Positions 44,511 through 57,747 are shown, numbered from the stretch's first letter. The stretch is DNA of 64,000 nt from Cheiracanthium punctorium (GCA_038373885.1 JAWZYV010011610.1:620001-684000); one strand, 5' to 3'. Made by a program: numbers and translations. The notes: generated by a model from the sequence alone, not told the origin.

Positions 44511-47500
44511 AGTAGTATAAAAATCTTGGACTAAACTTCCTCTTCACAGGAAACAGCTAAATCTGATAATATAAATCGCTCCGGTGCCCTGGAGCCCTTC
44601 CAACAACAAATTATATCGTATTACCGAGACAAAACGTCAAACAAGAAAATAGAGGCGTAAATTCTTCGGCTTTAAGCACGCGTTATCATCCGGGCTCAAG
44701 CGGAGCTTGCAAATTTAATTTTAAGAGGGAGAGTATTCTTCAAAGTAATTTGTGGAACTAAAAATAGTTACTGGGAGAATATAAATGTGGGCGCCATTAG
44801 CGAAAATCTTTCTTGCGCGCTCCATATATTTAAAGGGAAATTCCAAAATTAATTCGTTAAATCCCATTAAACTTTACACGTTCATCGCTTTTAATTTAGC
44901 TAATACTGAAATGTAATACAGGCCGAAACACGTCCCAGAAGAATCAAAGCTGGGATGGAATCAAAAAAGCTTTCCAAAATGAATTACCCCTGTAAAGTCA
45001 TTTAATACGAAGACTTTTTGAGAACTTTTTATTTTTTCCTGTGACATGAGATTTTTTTTTACCCTTTTATTCTACAGTCTGTATTGGATCGATCATCCCA
45101 AAGCCAGCCTTTTTGTAGTTACAAAAGGTGCTTTAAAATTCGGTTTAAAATGCATCGGAAAGATTAATGGAGAATAATGGTTACCTAATAGATTTTTTCT
45201 TTTTTCAAATTTTTTTTATCGTCCAGAAAGATTAGGCAACTGCATTGTACTTTTTAATGAATAACTGTAATGACTGAGTTGAAAGTTGAAAATGAAAAGG
45301 TGAACAATCAAGCAATTATGCACGCGCAGCTGTGAATGAAAGAATAATTTCAGTTTGCAGGGAAAAGAAACTAATTAAGAGAAAAAAAAGTATTTACATT
45401 TTTTCTAAATATAGTTTTAAAGTTTTTGCTGGCTTGTTTATTTATGGTCCAATTACCAGACTTGATCAAGCTGTTCCAAGCAGAAGGATGAAGCCGATTC
45501 AAGCACTCCATAACTTAAATTGAATCTGGTAAAACTTCGATATGCCCGAATCCGCGAATCAACTCATCGAAACAGCAAACAGACCCACAGATTTAAAATG
45601 CACATCCAGAGCTTAGACATGCCTTTGGTGGGTCTGGATTTCAATCCTTGAATGCTCGATTTAAATTATTTACTTGTAAAAGAGGGCTATGTTCGTGTAT
45701 TATATATTTGTATCTTTATTTGCTTTAAAACGGGTCTCGTGCATTAATGTCTTATAACATGAAATTTCATTTTTCAATTTAAATTAAAATATAATTATCA
45801 GAAACATTGTCAGAAGTCTCTTATGATTATGTATCCTAATAAAGAATAAAAGTATTCTTTTTATGAAAATTCTACTTAATTTTTAGGCTAATGACCAAAA
45901 CACTTTGTAATGTGGATCGTTGTAAACCTAGCCATATTGTGAACACCTTACCATTAGAGCCTTTTTAGTTTACTGATGCAACCTTGAATGATCACCGCAA
46001 TCAGAAAATCCGACGAGAAAGTAGCACGAGGATTGACGTAAGTGCGTTATAGACGTGTGCCGTGGATCTTTCAATGGCTTTTCGGGATAAGTCAAATAAA
46101 TGAAACAAATTAAATTATTCTATTATTAATTACTTTTTTAAATTAAACATGAATTTCATTATTTAAAACTTAATAATAATTGCTTTTAAGTGCATCTTCT
46201 TTTTAGCGCAAATATTCATACGTTTGACATATTGAAATCTAAGCCCAAGCATATACCGGGGTCAACTTACAACTCTCCGAGCTTTAAAAGTAAAGACTGT
46301 ATACGCGTTTGTCGTCGTTTCATATACTATCTACGACCCGTTTTGTTTAAAAAAAAATACATAAATGGCAGCACCAAACTGAATTAAGCATTTAAAACTA
46401 TCAAGAATTAAAGTCACTTTTTCAATATTCGGTAGCCACATTTCTTGTATTTTAACAAATCTTACAATTTTTTTTTTTTTTTTGTGATAAAACTTACAGG
46501 CTGGTTAGTTAACCTAACTACAAACCTACTGTTTGGAGTAGTGACTATGCTAGAAAGATGGAATTTTCATAATTGCCATGCTTTTATTTATTTATTTTTT
46601 TAATTCAAGACTTTCTTATTCTATTCCTTTTCCGATCTTGTGACTTCAGTGTATTAAAAAGTATCTAATCAGTTACTGTTAATTCACACGAGAAATTCTA
46701 CTTTTTTACAGAAGTCATAAAAAGGTGTTCCAGACACTACTCCCCCCCCCCCTCTTACAAAAAAAGACAGTGCACTTTTCCAAGCCACTAAAGCATTTGG
46801 ACAGGCGCAATAACGAATTCTTTTATTATAAACAACACAGTACGGAACACTAAAAAGATATTGAAGCTAGAGCGACGGAATTTTCATAACTGCTGTAGAT
46901 ATTTTCGAAAATAATTCTGGAGAAGAGAAGAGGAGGGGGAAAAAAAACTAAAATAACAGATTGCAATAATAACTTTTTTCCCGAGAGCCATAAAAGCCAT
47001 TTTCGCTTTAGAGTTAGCAAAGAACAGAAAATCAGAAAAATGGTGCGGGCGAAAGAAGTAAATAACGGAAGAACGGTTCGCAAAAATCAGGAAAAAACTA
47101 ATATGAAACAGACCCACAGTGTGTGAAAAGATTCGATGCTACAAGGGTTTTGACGAAAATAGAAAATGGAATTTTCGGTACAAGTTTTCTTTTCTTTGCA
47201 CGAAGGAAATTTCTGAAAAGGTTCAATCAAATCAGTTATTTTCTCCAGCCTTTTGTAGACAGAAGTGGAGGGGGGGGGGACAGCCTTTAGAAATAATAAT
47301 CAAAATTCAATCTAACAAATTACTTTTCAGAAATTCTGTATAATGCCAACAAAAAATATTCAAAAGAAAAGTTAGTGGAAATTATTATCTTTAAATTCCT
47401 AGAGTAGTCATTGTTTAGTGAATATAGTGTTATTTCATTTTATTTAACTAAAGGCAGACTAATAAAAGATCTGTGCATAACTATTCTATTAAAAAAAATC

Positions 47501-48130
47501 ACAGAAAACGAACGTTATGTATTTAAAAAACATTTTTTTATATAAAAAAATTATTATTATAGCCTTAAAGAAACATTATTGTATGAAATATAATTATTCT
47601 TTAAAGTAGTATACAAGATTTATAACACACACACACACACACACAAAAAAAAAAAAAAAGAAAGAAAAAAAAAAACAGAACTCAAAATAATCCAGTGCAA
47701 CAAAGAGGGAAAAGAGAATTAGCTATTCTATTCTTCAACCTTAAAGAAAAAGAAAAAAAAAAACGTGCATTGAAAACACGTCATAATACGAAACGTAATA
47801 AAAGACACGCCACACACACAGTAAATCATTAAACAAGAAATAATGAACTCGGCTCCAAAAATTATGAAATAGATCTGAGCGTTTAAATTTTTTTCTTTCT
47901 TTTAAACAATACATATACCTCACACAAATATTAAAAAGTTGACTTGGAGGTTTCAGCAGTTCTTCACAATAATAAATTATAATAACGCAATAAAGCTTAC
48001 ACAACTTTAAATTACATTTCTTAGAGACCATAAAAATGACAGAATAATACATATATTTAAACAGAAGAAGACAAGGAGTAAATTCCTGCAGAATTGAAAT
48101 ACAACCGCTTTCTATAGCAGGAACACAATT
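44511..48130. other. No recognised gene
   Basis: This is AT-rich sequence with a short AC microsatellite at 47624-47644 and poly-T and poly-A tracts. Around 46850-47090 there is weak resemblance to the 40060/43225 repeat, too uncertain to annotate. Confidence 0.5.
47624..47644. repeat. (AC)n microsatellite
   Basis: About ten AC units are followed by a poly-A run. Confidence 0.9.
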
Positions 48131-48178
48131 TAAAACTTTAAGTATCCTAAAAGCCGACCTTTTTTTTCCTTCTTTTTT

Positions 48179-48692
48179 TTAACCCTTTGAGGCGCAACCC
48201 TTTCCCAATGGTGAAAAAAGGGCAGCCATTGCCATCGCTCGACTTAACTACCAGCAAGAGGGCGGACGATCGAAACGTTTATCGCGGGCCACAGATCTAG
48301 AGACCGTTTTTATAGATTTAGAGATGAACAGCCAACTGTCGTCAAAAAAGGGTCTCTAGATCTGTGGCACGCGATGAACGTTTCGATCGTCCGCCCTCTT
48401 GCTGGTAGTTGAGTCGAGCGATGGCAACGGCTGCCCTTTTTTTCAGAATTGGGCAACCTATGCAGCTGTTCTCGCATTCTTCCATTTTTCAACAGATGTC
48501 AGTGCTGTTAAAAATAATCGTGACCATTTTTTTACGGGAAATGACGTGCTAAAAAGTAAAAGATTCTCGTGGAGCTATGTCACCCGCAACTAGTTTTATA
48601 GAAATCAAATCTATTCTTCGTGACTGGCAACAGTCAAAACGTCAGAGTTTGGTGTTCCCAGAGCAGGAACACTGCATGTTAAAGGGTTTTAA
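48179..48692. mobile_element. piggyBac-like MITE, copy 5, between duplicated flanks
   Basis: TTAA borders are at 48179-48182 and 48689-48692, with ends TTAACCCTTTGAGGCGC and the inverse of TTAAAACCCTTTAAC. Both sides carry the same roughly 43-bp host sequence, GTATCCTAAAAGC plus ACCTTTTTTTCCTTC, at about 48141-48180 and 48693-48733. Each flank copy is itself bounded by TTAA. Confidence 0.85.
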
Positions 48693-49409
48693 GTATCCTA
48701 AAAGCAAACCTTTTTTTCCTTCTTTTTTTTTTTTTTTTTTTTAAATAAAAACAGACGGAAATTCTTGGAATGCTGCCAAAATCATGGTACAGGAATCCAG
48801 AATTTTCTTGTTACGCTATGAAAAACAATTTACTCAAGGAAAACGGGAACACGAACGGGACTTTGGGAATAAAAAAAAAAAATTTAGAGCAAACGGTCGG
48901 CAGCAAAAAAGCCACGGAGTAACAAAATAGCTTAAAATCCGCACAGAAATGAGACATTTACTATAACACAATACAGACATCCACTCTCCAGTAAAAGGAG
49001 AACAGGCTAAATATTTCATAAATCTTCAACAGTAAAAACGAAAGAGAAAAACCATCTCGAAAATAAGTGTTGCTATGTCATGAAAGTAAAACTTCGCGGA
49101 AAAGGGTTTTAGGGTTTTCTTGGGGATCATAAAAGTTTTCCACCAATCTTTTCCAAGATGGAGAGAAAATGCAATCGGAAATGAAAAGGAACAGAAGGAG
49201 TTAATTCAAGTAAAATATTATACAAGCCAGAGTCTTGGCTGTTGTAAGAAAGACTAAAATGAAAAAGCAGTAAGCACACAAAGAAAATCCATCGTTTAAA
49301 ATTTCATGAAGTGTACGCAGTAAGCAGAGAATACGAAAGAAAGCAAATGGCTCTATTTGAAATAAACCATCTCATGAATAAATGTAACTTGGTGATAAGT
49401 AAGGTGTAG

Positions 49410-49658
49410 CAGAGGCAGATCCAGGGGAGGGACTAGAGAGACTTCACTGCCCCCTAGGGGGCTTCAAAAGATAATCTTACGAGCAATATTTTACTTCAAT
49501 GTACACTTTGTTTAAGTCAAATGAGATTTTTTAGATAAATTAGCCCCTCCCACCAAAATTGCGTAAACATTTTGCTTTATTCTACATTTTTTCTAAGGTC
49601 GAATAATCTTTTTTCAAAGGTTAGCCCATCCCCAAAATAATTTCTTTATCCGCCACTG
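49410..49658. mobile_element. MITE related to the one at 38676
   Basis: CAGAGGCAGATCCAGG at 49410 and TTTATCCGCCACTG ending 49658 are imperfect inverted ends. The interior shares TTTTGCTTTATT and TTAGCCC-type words with 38700-38860 in inverse orientation. No target duplication is visible. Confidence 0.6.
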
Positions 49659-50043
49659 ATAAACAGAAAGAATTCAACACCAGCAGTAATTCAAAACAGT
49701 AATCTTGCAAATTAGTGGCCAATCACACTCTGAAACTAATAAATAGACCAACAAATGCATACTGCAGGCAATATTTACATTTAAAAGAAAATTGCTCATA
49801 GATTCCAAACAGAATTCGCAATTTACAGTTTTTGTGACGGTTCCAAACTCTCTTTAGAATTTATATCTTAAAAGATATTCATCAAGTCGAGCCTGGCTCT
49901 CTTTTGAAGATTCATCATGGAGTAGTTGGGAGAAAGCAGACTAAATTAAACACGGCAAAAATTAATGAAACTTTCACAGTTTAAGGCAAATCCGAAAGAA
50001 ATTGACCAATCCTTCGTGTTGTCGTCGTGTAATTACTACATGC

Positions 50044-50222
50044 TACTGCCGAATCCTCTTTTAGCGAAGTCCGTTACAGCGAAAATCTCGCTCTAGGAAA
50101 GACTTTGGTAATCCCCAAATCAAATTAAAATATTAAGATACCATATCGATTTAACGAAATTTCGTTAGAGCGAAATGACTTCTCTGGTCCCTAGGGCTTC
50201 GTTAAAACGGGATTCGATCGTA
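50044..50222. mobile_element. Pogo/Tigger-type MITE with TA borders
   Basis: CGAATCCTCTTTTAGCGAAG (50050-50069) and CTTCGTTAAAACGGGATTCG (50197-50216) are 20-bp inverted ends with few mismatches. TA lies at 50044-50045 and 50221-50222. A second internal pair, AGCGAAAATCTCGCT, adds to the hairpin. It is 179 bp and non-coding. Confidence 0.75.
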
Positions 50223-51840
50223 TTTCCGCGAATCTCTTTTATACACATGCCACGTCAACATCCCCGTGGGGAAACCAATGATTTCAAACAGGATCATCTT
50301 ACTATATAGTTACGCTGATCCCTGACTCACTCTGTAACCATTCCGGGGCAACCACTTAAATATAAATATTTTACCGCCATTATTGCAAGAAGATTAAATC
50401 GTTGAAAAAGATTAAAAAGCAGAAAAAGCGTAATAACATCTACACCGTTTATACGATCCGCTTGGAATTTTTCATAATTATGTGTAAAAATATTAAACAA
50501 ACAATCAGTGGTATTTAAAAATCTGAAAATCTACCGATTACCTCATTTTTAAGGGATTTTTTGCTATTTTCAGCTCCCTTTTATTTCCGAGAGTCAAAAA
50601 AAATGAATCATTTGCGTGAATAATTGGGCTGTTGCAATCAATATGACGTCTTATTCATTACGGTCATCAGACTTTGAAAAGAAGGTATGATTCCAATTCG
50701 TTTAAAATAGATTCTCCAAATCACATAGTTTATTTTTTTTTCACAAATCAATCGTCTGCATGGATATAAAAAAGACTGTGTACACAAAACGAAATCGTTC
50801 GAACGCCAAAAGTTTCCGCTCGTTTCCAGAAGAGCATGAAATTCGATTTGGGAATATAATAACAATTGAATATGAAGTTATTTATTTTAGATGGACGAAG
50901 ATTAAATATATTGAGTGTAGACATGTTTTCGTCAAATGTTTTCTCTAGCGTCCGTTTTCATTGCCTCACCAACGGGCTTTGACTTCTAATATGAAATGTT
51001 CAACTTATAAGAAATAGAAATTGCCCCGTTCACAACTAGGGGTCCTACCACGATTTTATCGGAGTGTATCAGTGACGGATAGTTCTCACTCACGGACAGT
51101 CAAATTCTTCGGGTAAATAGCAGCTACCCTCCATTTGGCACGAGGACGATTAATACTTTTTAGGGCAGTGTCGGAACTGGTACGATCAACTAGTCAAAAC
51201 AAACTGCTTCTTCCCCTTTTCTGCAATTTCTCAACCGAGGGCATTGTCTTCAGAATTTCCGAGGGGTTGGAGGACATCAATCAAGAAAGGGGCGTCTTTT
51301 TTGACAGTGAGGGAAAGTCGTGCTCACCGGGGAAAGTGGGTCTTTAGTGTGAGAGATTAAAGGTTGATGCACAGTTCACGCGGAATCAACGAATTCGACT
51401 GGGAAGCGAAAATTCCTAGCGGATAAGAAAACATCCGCTCTCTCTGCATTGTGTGGCGTGGGTTGCGGTTTAGCGCATTAATCTTTTGTTGGCGGACACC
51501 GGTGGTCAATGAACAATCGTAAAACGAAGGCGAACAATGTCCCTCTACCCCCTGCTGCGCAGCAAAAGGCGCCAGATATGAACAAAGGCCTTAACATTCC
51601 ATAATAGACATAATAAAACCCATCCCCTGTCTTGCATTCCTCGATATCCAAAAGAGCTTCTCTCTAGTTTTGCCCTGTCGGGCGGAAAAACAGTGATATT
51701 GCCGATCGTCATTCAGACAGCTTCGTGGTAGCACTGAGAGATGCTCTTTTGGAGTTTGACGTCATGAAGTAGGAACAGTTAATTTATGTGCTACGGAAAG
51801 CTTTCCGATAGCATCAAGGTTGTACCCAACCAACGTTTAC

Positions 51841-51947
51841 GACTCACGAACGGAAGAGTGAACCTTTGCTAATACTCGAAACGATTATTATCTAGTATAC
51901 TTTTTATTTGTGTGTGTTATTTTGCAAAGTTTTATTAATTTTAACTT
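51841..51947 (+). mobile_element. Degenerate copy of the hammerhead-associated family, cut by a piggyBac-like MITE
   Basis: GAGTGAACCTTTGC, ACTCGAAACG and TGTGTGTTATTTTGCAAAGT match the family at 38175-38250. Its CTGATGA core has decayed. The tail resumes after the MITE at 52426 with ACACCGTTTTTTTT, compared with TTTAACACCAGTATTTT in intact copies. Confidence 0.55.
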
Positions 51948-52425
51948 TTAACCCTTTGAGGCGCAACCCTTTCCCAATGCTGAATCACTAATCCAAAAAT
52001 TTCGGGGGGGATGTATCCCAATACCCCCCCCTGGCTACGCCCCTGTGTGCCGCCACACAGCCAGCTGCGTCAGAAAAGGGTCTCTAGATCTGTGGCACGC
52101 GATGAACGTTTCGATCTTCCGCCATCTTGCTGGTAGTTAAGTCGAGCGATGGCAACGGCTGCCCTTTTTTCAGCATTGGGCAATTTATGCAGCTGTTCTC
52201 GCATTCTTCCATTTTTCAGCAGATGCCAGTGCTGTTAAATATAACCGTGTCAACTTTTTTTTTTTTTACGGGAAATGACGTGCTTAAAAAGTAAAGGATT
52301 CTCGTGGAGCTATGTTACCCGCAACTATTTTTGTAGAAATCAGATCTGTTCTTCGTGACTGGCAACAGTCAAAACGTCAGAGTTTGGTGTTCCCAGAGCG
52401 GGAACACTGCGCGTTAAAAGGTTAA
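51948..52425. mobile_element. piggyBac-like MITE, copy 6, chimeric
   Basis: TTAA borders are at 51948-51951 and 52422-52425. The left half is replaced from about 51984 to 52044 by an end fragment of the CGTAGCC-type hAT MITE (CACTAATCCAAAAATTTCGG to CTGGCTACGCCCCTG). The right half is intact, up to the GTGTTCCC/GGGAACAC hairpin near 52390-52408. Confidence 0.85.
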
Positions 52426-53901
52426 ACACCGTTTTTTTTTATACAGTGTCTCTCTTATTATAAATAATAAAAAATAACTCATCAAGGGTAGTTTCCAAGG
52501 GAAAAAAAAAAAAAAAACTCTTGATATATTTTGACCACAAAAGATATTTTCTAATATTTCCTTTCTCAAGCCATCTTTCTAGAAAATGAACGAGATACCA
52601 GATCTGGTCTTCTTCCGGGAATGATAATAACCCCCCCCCCCCCGTTTTGCTGATGGGTTACAGTGGGTGATAAATAAAAAAATTTAGTTGGGAGGAAAAA
52701 CAGTTGCTAGAAAACGAAAAAGATAATGCTACAAAAAGAATTATTTCAAATTGAGAAAATAGAAAAATATTAAGTTTTTGATTATAGCCGAATGGCGGTA
52801 GATTCAAGATGTCAAAAGTTGGTTCAATATAAGTACACAGAAAGTTAATAAGTTCTTGTAATTCAAGTGATAGTTTGTGTAACTGCTCAAAAGCCATATG
52901 ACCAAGTAATTTAAGTTTTTATCCAGAGCAATCTTAACGAAAGGTGAAAAGGGCAAATAGCAAGTCTTCAACATAGGTTTTCTGAAATCCTGATAAAAAA
53001 TTTTATGTCTGAGATTATGAATTGCACATAAGAAACAGTCATATCGTGTAAGAAACAGCAGAAGATCTCAAAACTAATAAAAGTTGTACAATCTTAAGAG
53101 TCAGAAAATCTTTTTAGAGCCACAAGTATATCGAATAAGAACTTCATCTTTATTTATTTATTTATTTTGGGGGGAGGGGGTGCTCCACAAACTTGCATTT
53201 TTCATAGGAAAAAAAAAAAAAAAACCTTGTGCCACGCAAATTTGACATCGGTGAATCACCGTAAATAACTGTTTTCGGCAAGGTACCGATCAGGCACAGC
53301 AAGATAATATATATATATATATTTATTTATTTAAAAGGTACAATTTCCTACAAAAAAAGGTTAATTATTCACATTCTATTAACAAAAATCCAAATTTCGG
53401 GTAATCCAATAAAAAAAAAAAATCCAAATTCAAAAAATAAAAGGCACCCGTGGCCTCATTCCCCTAGCGAGTATCGATGCTTTAGGTTAAAGGGGGAGGG
53501 TACCGCACAAAATATTCTTTTTTAACTAGAAATATGTTGCACAGATACAGTTATTTAATAAACTTAAAAAATGAATAGATAAAGTAAGACAGCCTTGTTA
53601 ATTCTGAGTGCTCTGAGGGCATGACTTGTGAATGGAGAAAATTCTCTGCTGAAACTGGCGGAATTGAAATTAATTTTTAGACAAATAAAGACCACCCATT
53701 TTGCACAAGAAACCTAAAGTTCCCCCGGTTCCCCCACCTGAAATCGAAAAAATTGTATTTTACTTTACACTTTATAAAAAGTATTGTATCCACCGCCTTC
53801 TCTTATTTTTACTGCATGACTCGAAAATTTTTTGATGATAAGAATGCAAAAATGCAAAATAAAGTAAGCTAGCTCACAGTTAAAACTTACCCCACTTCTT
53901 C
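52426..53901. other. No recognised gene
   Basis: This is AT-rich sequence with poly-C (52631), poly-A and an (AT)n stretch near 53306. It contains no coding or classifiable repeat that I can support. Confidence 0.55.
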
Positions 53902-54403
53902 TTAACCCTTTAACGCGCAGTGTTCCCGCTCTGGGAACACCAAACTCTGACGTTTTGACTGTTGCCAGTCGCGGAGAATAGATTTGATTTCTATAAAAAT
54001 AGTTGCGGGTGACATAGCTCCTCGAGAATCCTTTACTTTTTAGCACGTCATTTCCCGCGAAAAAATGGTCACGCTTATTTTTAACAGCACTGACATCTGC
54101 TGAAAAATGGAAGAAGGCGAGAACAGCTGGATAGATTGCCCAATGCTGAAAAAAGGGCAGCCATTGCCATCGCTCGACTTAACTACCAGCAAGATGGCGG
54201 ACGATCGAAACGTTCATCGCGCGCCACAGATCTAGAGACCCTTTTTTGACACGCACAGCCAGCTGCGTCAAAAAAGGGTCTCTAGATCTGTGGCACGTTA
54301 TGAACGTTTCGATCGTCCGCCAACTTGCTGGTAGTTAAGTCGAGCGATGGCAACGGCTGCTCTTTTTTCAGCATTGGGAAAGGGTTGCGCCTCAAAGGGT
54401 CAA
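53902..54403. mobile_element. piggyBac-like MITE, copy 7, near full length
   Basis: The left border is TTAA at 53902-53905; the right border is TCAA at 54400-54403, a one-base decay. The terminal hairpin is GTGTTCCC GCTCT GGGAACAC. The centre has two inverted halves meeting at GACACGCACAGCCAGCTGCGTC. Confidence 0.88.
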
Positions 54404-55141
54404 TCTTTTTTTCCGTAATAGCATTAAAAAAATATATCTTAACAAGAATTCTTCACGCGCGAAAGAATATAATTTTAAAAGAATGATCACATTTGTGACT
54501 TTAAGAAAGAGGAGGAAAGAGGGGTGCTTTTAAAGTGGTAGTTAGCAGAGTTGAGTTCCTTCGACACTGGAGATAAACACTCCAAAAAAAGGGGTGCGTG
54601 TTTATCTTAGCAAACAGAACTCGCTTTACAGACACTCCATAAAGCAATTGCATTTCAAGCAGAAACGAAGAAGGGGGGGGGGGTGTTGATAAAAAACTAA
54701 AGGGTTAGGAGGAGAGAAAAGGAAAAAAAAAGAAAAGGTGATATTTTTCAGATGTTGAAAAACTTGAAACGGACGCAGCGATAAGGAGCGGTACAGCCTT
54801 TTACACGGCTCGAAATACAGCTTTTAGAAAGTGGAATTTGAGATAGTTTGCAGTGATAAACTTGAATCATGAAGTTAGGTTATTTTTTTAAGCATTCAAT
54901 CGAACGCATAATTTTTTTTTTTTCCTGAGCAAAGAGGTTTGATTTTTGAAGCAGAAAGAATTAATCTACTTCAGACGTCTCATTATTCTGCACATAGTTA
55001 TGCAGTCGGAGAGTGCGAAAAATCGGTACTTTACATATTCTAGTGTTCACCGCAAAAAAATTGACAAAAAAAAAAAAAAAACTATAAAAAGGAAGAAAAT
55101 CTTACACTTTCAGATTTTAAATACGCAAATTTCAGATTTTA

Positions 55142-55184
55142 GATACGCTTTTAATATATAAGTGCTATATATTAAAAGCGTATC
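55142..55184. repeat. Perfect 19-bp hairpin
   Basis: GATACGCTTTTAATATATA (55142-55160), loop AGTGC, and its exact reverse complement (55166-55184). It sits at the edge of the roughly 160-bp repeat zone. It is not followed by a T run, and no regulatory role is evident. Confidence 0.9.
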
Positions 55185-55303
55185 ATAATCGTCGCTACTT
55201 TTCTTCCTTATTCTATTAAGTTGGAAAGCATATCATTATTCATGAGTGTGCCGTATTTTTCTTCCTTGATTCATAAAACCCGTCTTTGGAATCGAAATCT
55301 ATC

Positions 55304-56042
55304 TTAAGGGGACATAGTACCTTTAAACTTCTAAAAAATCAATTTTTCAAAAGTAATTTTAAAAAAATAATTCAGAAGTTAGGAATATAATAAAACAAAC
55401 CGCATCAAAATCGAACGAAAACCACGCCCGCAGCAATTAAAAGTAATAAAGCTAACATGGACTTTTCTTATAAACGCAGTGTAAAGAAACTTGATTTTCT
55501 CAGTTTCTGATTTTTGCACTTTCCCATAAGATTAAAAAAAAAACTTATGAATGGAAAGTTATTAAATTTTACATATAGGTTGTATGTACATATATTTATT
55601 CTCTCAACCTCAGATTTGATAATGGGACCAAAATATTTTATTTTATAACATGATTAATCATAAAAATCTCAATAATTTTAAAATTCTGGCATTCATCATG
55701 TTATAAAATAAAATATTTTGGTCCCATAACCAAATCTGAGGTTCAGTGAATAAAGATCTATATGTACAACCTATATGCAAAATTTCATAACTTTCCATTC
55801 TTAACTTTTTTAAAATATTGTGGGAAAGTGCAAAAATCAGAAACTGAGAAAATCAAGCTTCTTTATACTGCGTTTATAGGAAAAGTCCATGTTAGCTTTA
55901 TTACTTTTAAATGCTGCGGGCGTAGTTTTCGTTCGATTTTGATGCGGTTTGTTTATATATATTCCTAACTGTCTGAATTATTTTTTTAATTACTTTTGAA
56001 AAATTGATTATTTAGAAGTTTAAAGGTACTATGCCCCCTTAA
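55304..56042. mobile_element. TTAA-flanked foldback element with arms of about 330 bp
   Basis: The ends TTAAGGGGACATAGTACC and GGTACTATGCCCCCTTAA open arms that stay complementary almost to the centre near 55670. TTAA is present at both borders (55304-55307 and 56039-56042). The uninterrupted target, AATCGAAATCTATCTTAAAA, is found at 56576-56595 in a sister repeat unit, confirming the TTAA duplication. No coding sequence is present. piggyBac or Kolobok mobilisation is possible. Confidence 0.85.
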
Positions 56043-56099
56043 AATCACCTACTAAATCTATTTTACAATCTTCGCCAAGTATATTACAACTAAACTTCA

Positions 56100-56940
56100 C
56101 CGTTTTAAATATTGTTTAAATGTGCATCATAATCCATGAGTGTGCCGTGTTTGTTTTTCTTCGGTTGATTTCTACTTTAAAGCCCCGACTCTCGCCAAGG
56201 TGGCAATAATTAAACATGTGCAGTTACTATGACGATTTTTTTTGTATTTATGTGGCACCCGTAATTTAGAATTAAAATGGCGATTTGGAACAACATATAA
56301 GTACAGCATTCCATTCCATTTTTATTTATTTTGGGTTGCCAATTAATGTAGTTTTAGTAATTAAGTGTCTTGAAATTCCGTAACTGGTGCGTTTATCGCT
56401 AATCTGTTCACTTTAGTTTTCATCTAGTTCTTTTGGGAGCGTTGGAACTGGTGCATAACTCCTACAGACCCTTGACTGCAAAACTCGTCAAAAAGCGGCG
56501 ATTTTTTAGGTTGGCGAGAGTGAGGGCGTTAAAATAGGAATCAACTCTTTCTTGTACCATAAAACACATCTTTGAAATCGAAATCTATCTTAAAATCGCC
56601 TGCTGTTTTACAATCTTCGCCAGGCATATTCCAACTATACTTCACCATTGGAATGGGCATCATAATCCATGAGTGTACCATGTTTTCCTTCCTTGTTCTA
56701 TAAAACACTTCTTCGGAATACAAATCTATATTAAAATTGCCTACCAAAACCGTTTAACAATTTTCGCCAGGCATAGTCAAATTATACCTCACCTTTATAA
56801 ATAACATTTGGAAAGTGTATCATAATCTATGAGTCTGTTCTATAAAACAGTTCTTCGGAATTAAAATCTATATTAAAATCGCCTACTAAAACTATTTTAC
56901 AATATTCCCCAGGCATTTTCTAACTATACTCGTCATGTGC
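56100..56940. repeat. Tandem repeats of about 160 bp, diverged
   Basis: The words CATAATCCATGAG, TTCCTTGTTCTATAAAACA, GAAATCTATATTAAAATCGCC, TTTTACAATCTTCGCCAGGC and AACTATACTTCACC recur in the same order. CATAATC(C/T)ATGAG begins at 56127, 56661 and 56821, and the last two are 160 bp apart. Further pieces flank the foldback at 55190-55303 and occur at 21820-22050. It is a satellite-like dispersed repeat. Confidence 0.75.
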
Positions 56941-57747
56941 CTATAATAAATTGTCGCGTTTTGGCACCAAATTTATCGAAAATTGCAAACCTTGTGTAAC
57001 TTTCAACCTTTTATTAACGCCTCCTGCGCCCCCCATGTTATCTGGCAAACGCAATTGAAAAGATCTTCACCGTGACAATTCATATCTACAAAATTTGTCG
57101 ACAAGATCGCATAGACAAAATTCTGGTATTGAGCGAAATTACACCCTAGTGCTAATAATTATTTTGGCGGTCAAAACACTCACAGCTGGCGAGATAAAAA
57201 TGATGATGCATTTAATTAAGCAAACGGCTATCTAATATAATGAAATCGGACGGCCAACACTATTAACATAGAATTGCGTAAATGTTCAGCGTTATACGCG
57301 ATTAACCGCACTATGAATGGGTAAAACGATACATAAATACTGATAAATCAATCATATAAATTAGTTGGTTAATAACTGATATTAACAATTCATTTTTCCA
57401 TACTTAGTAATATTTCTTTTTTTCAATATCCTAATTTTAGATCACAAAATATAACTGTGAGCTTGCGTTCTGTCTCTCCGTGCTGTAAGAGCTTTCACGG
57501 AGGAACCCCATTCAAATTAAAACTCCTATGCAATTATTTTCAGACAGTTCTGATAATCAGATGAAAATTACACTTAGATAAATTTATTTAAGAACAGCGC
57601 GGAACAGTTGTTATGATCATTCAATTTCAATTAGCAGCAGCGGTTTAATTACTTGGCGATTAAAATCTTTGTAATTATAATGGAAAGTTATAAGTAAACT
57701 AAGCTGCTGTTTTTAAGTATTATAAGTATTATTTTTGTAGCTTGAAA

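Noticed and set aside
44155..44547. 130-residue frame with repeated segments (RLPN, LNYQQDGGRSKRSS type)
   Set aside because: It lies on piggyBac-like MITE copies; the same peptide recurs wherever the MITE occurs.
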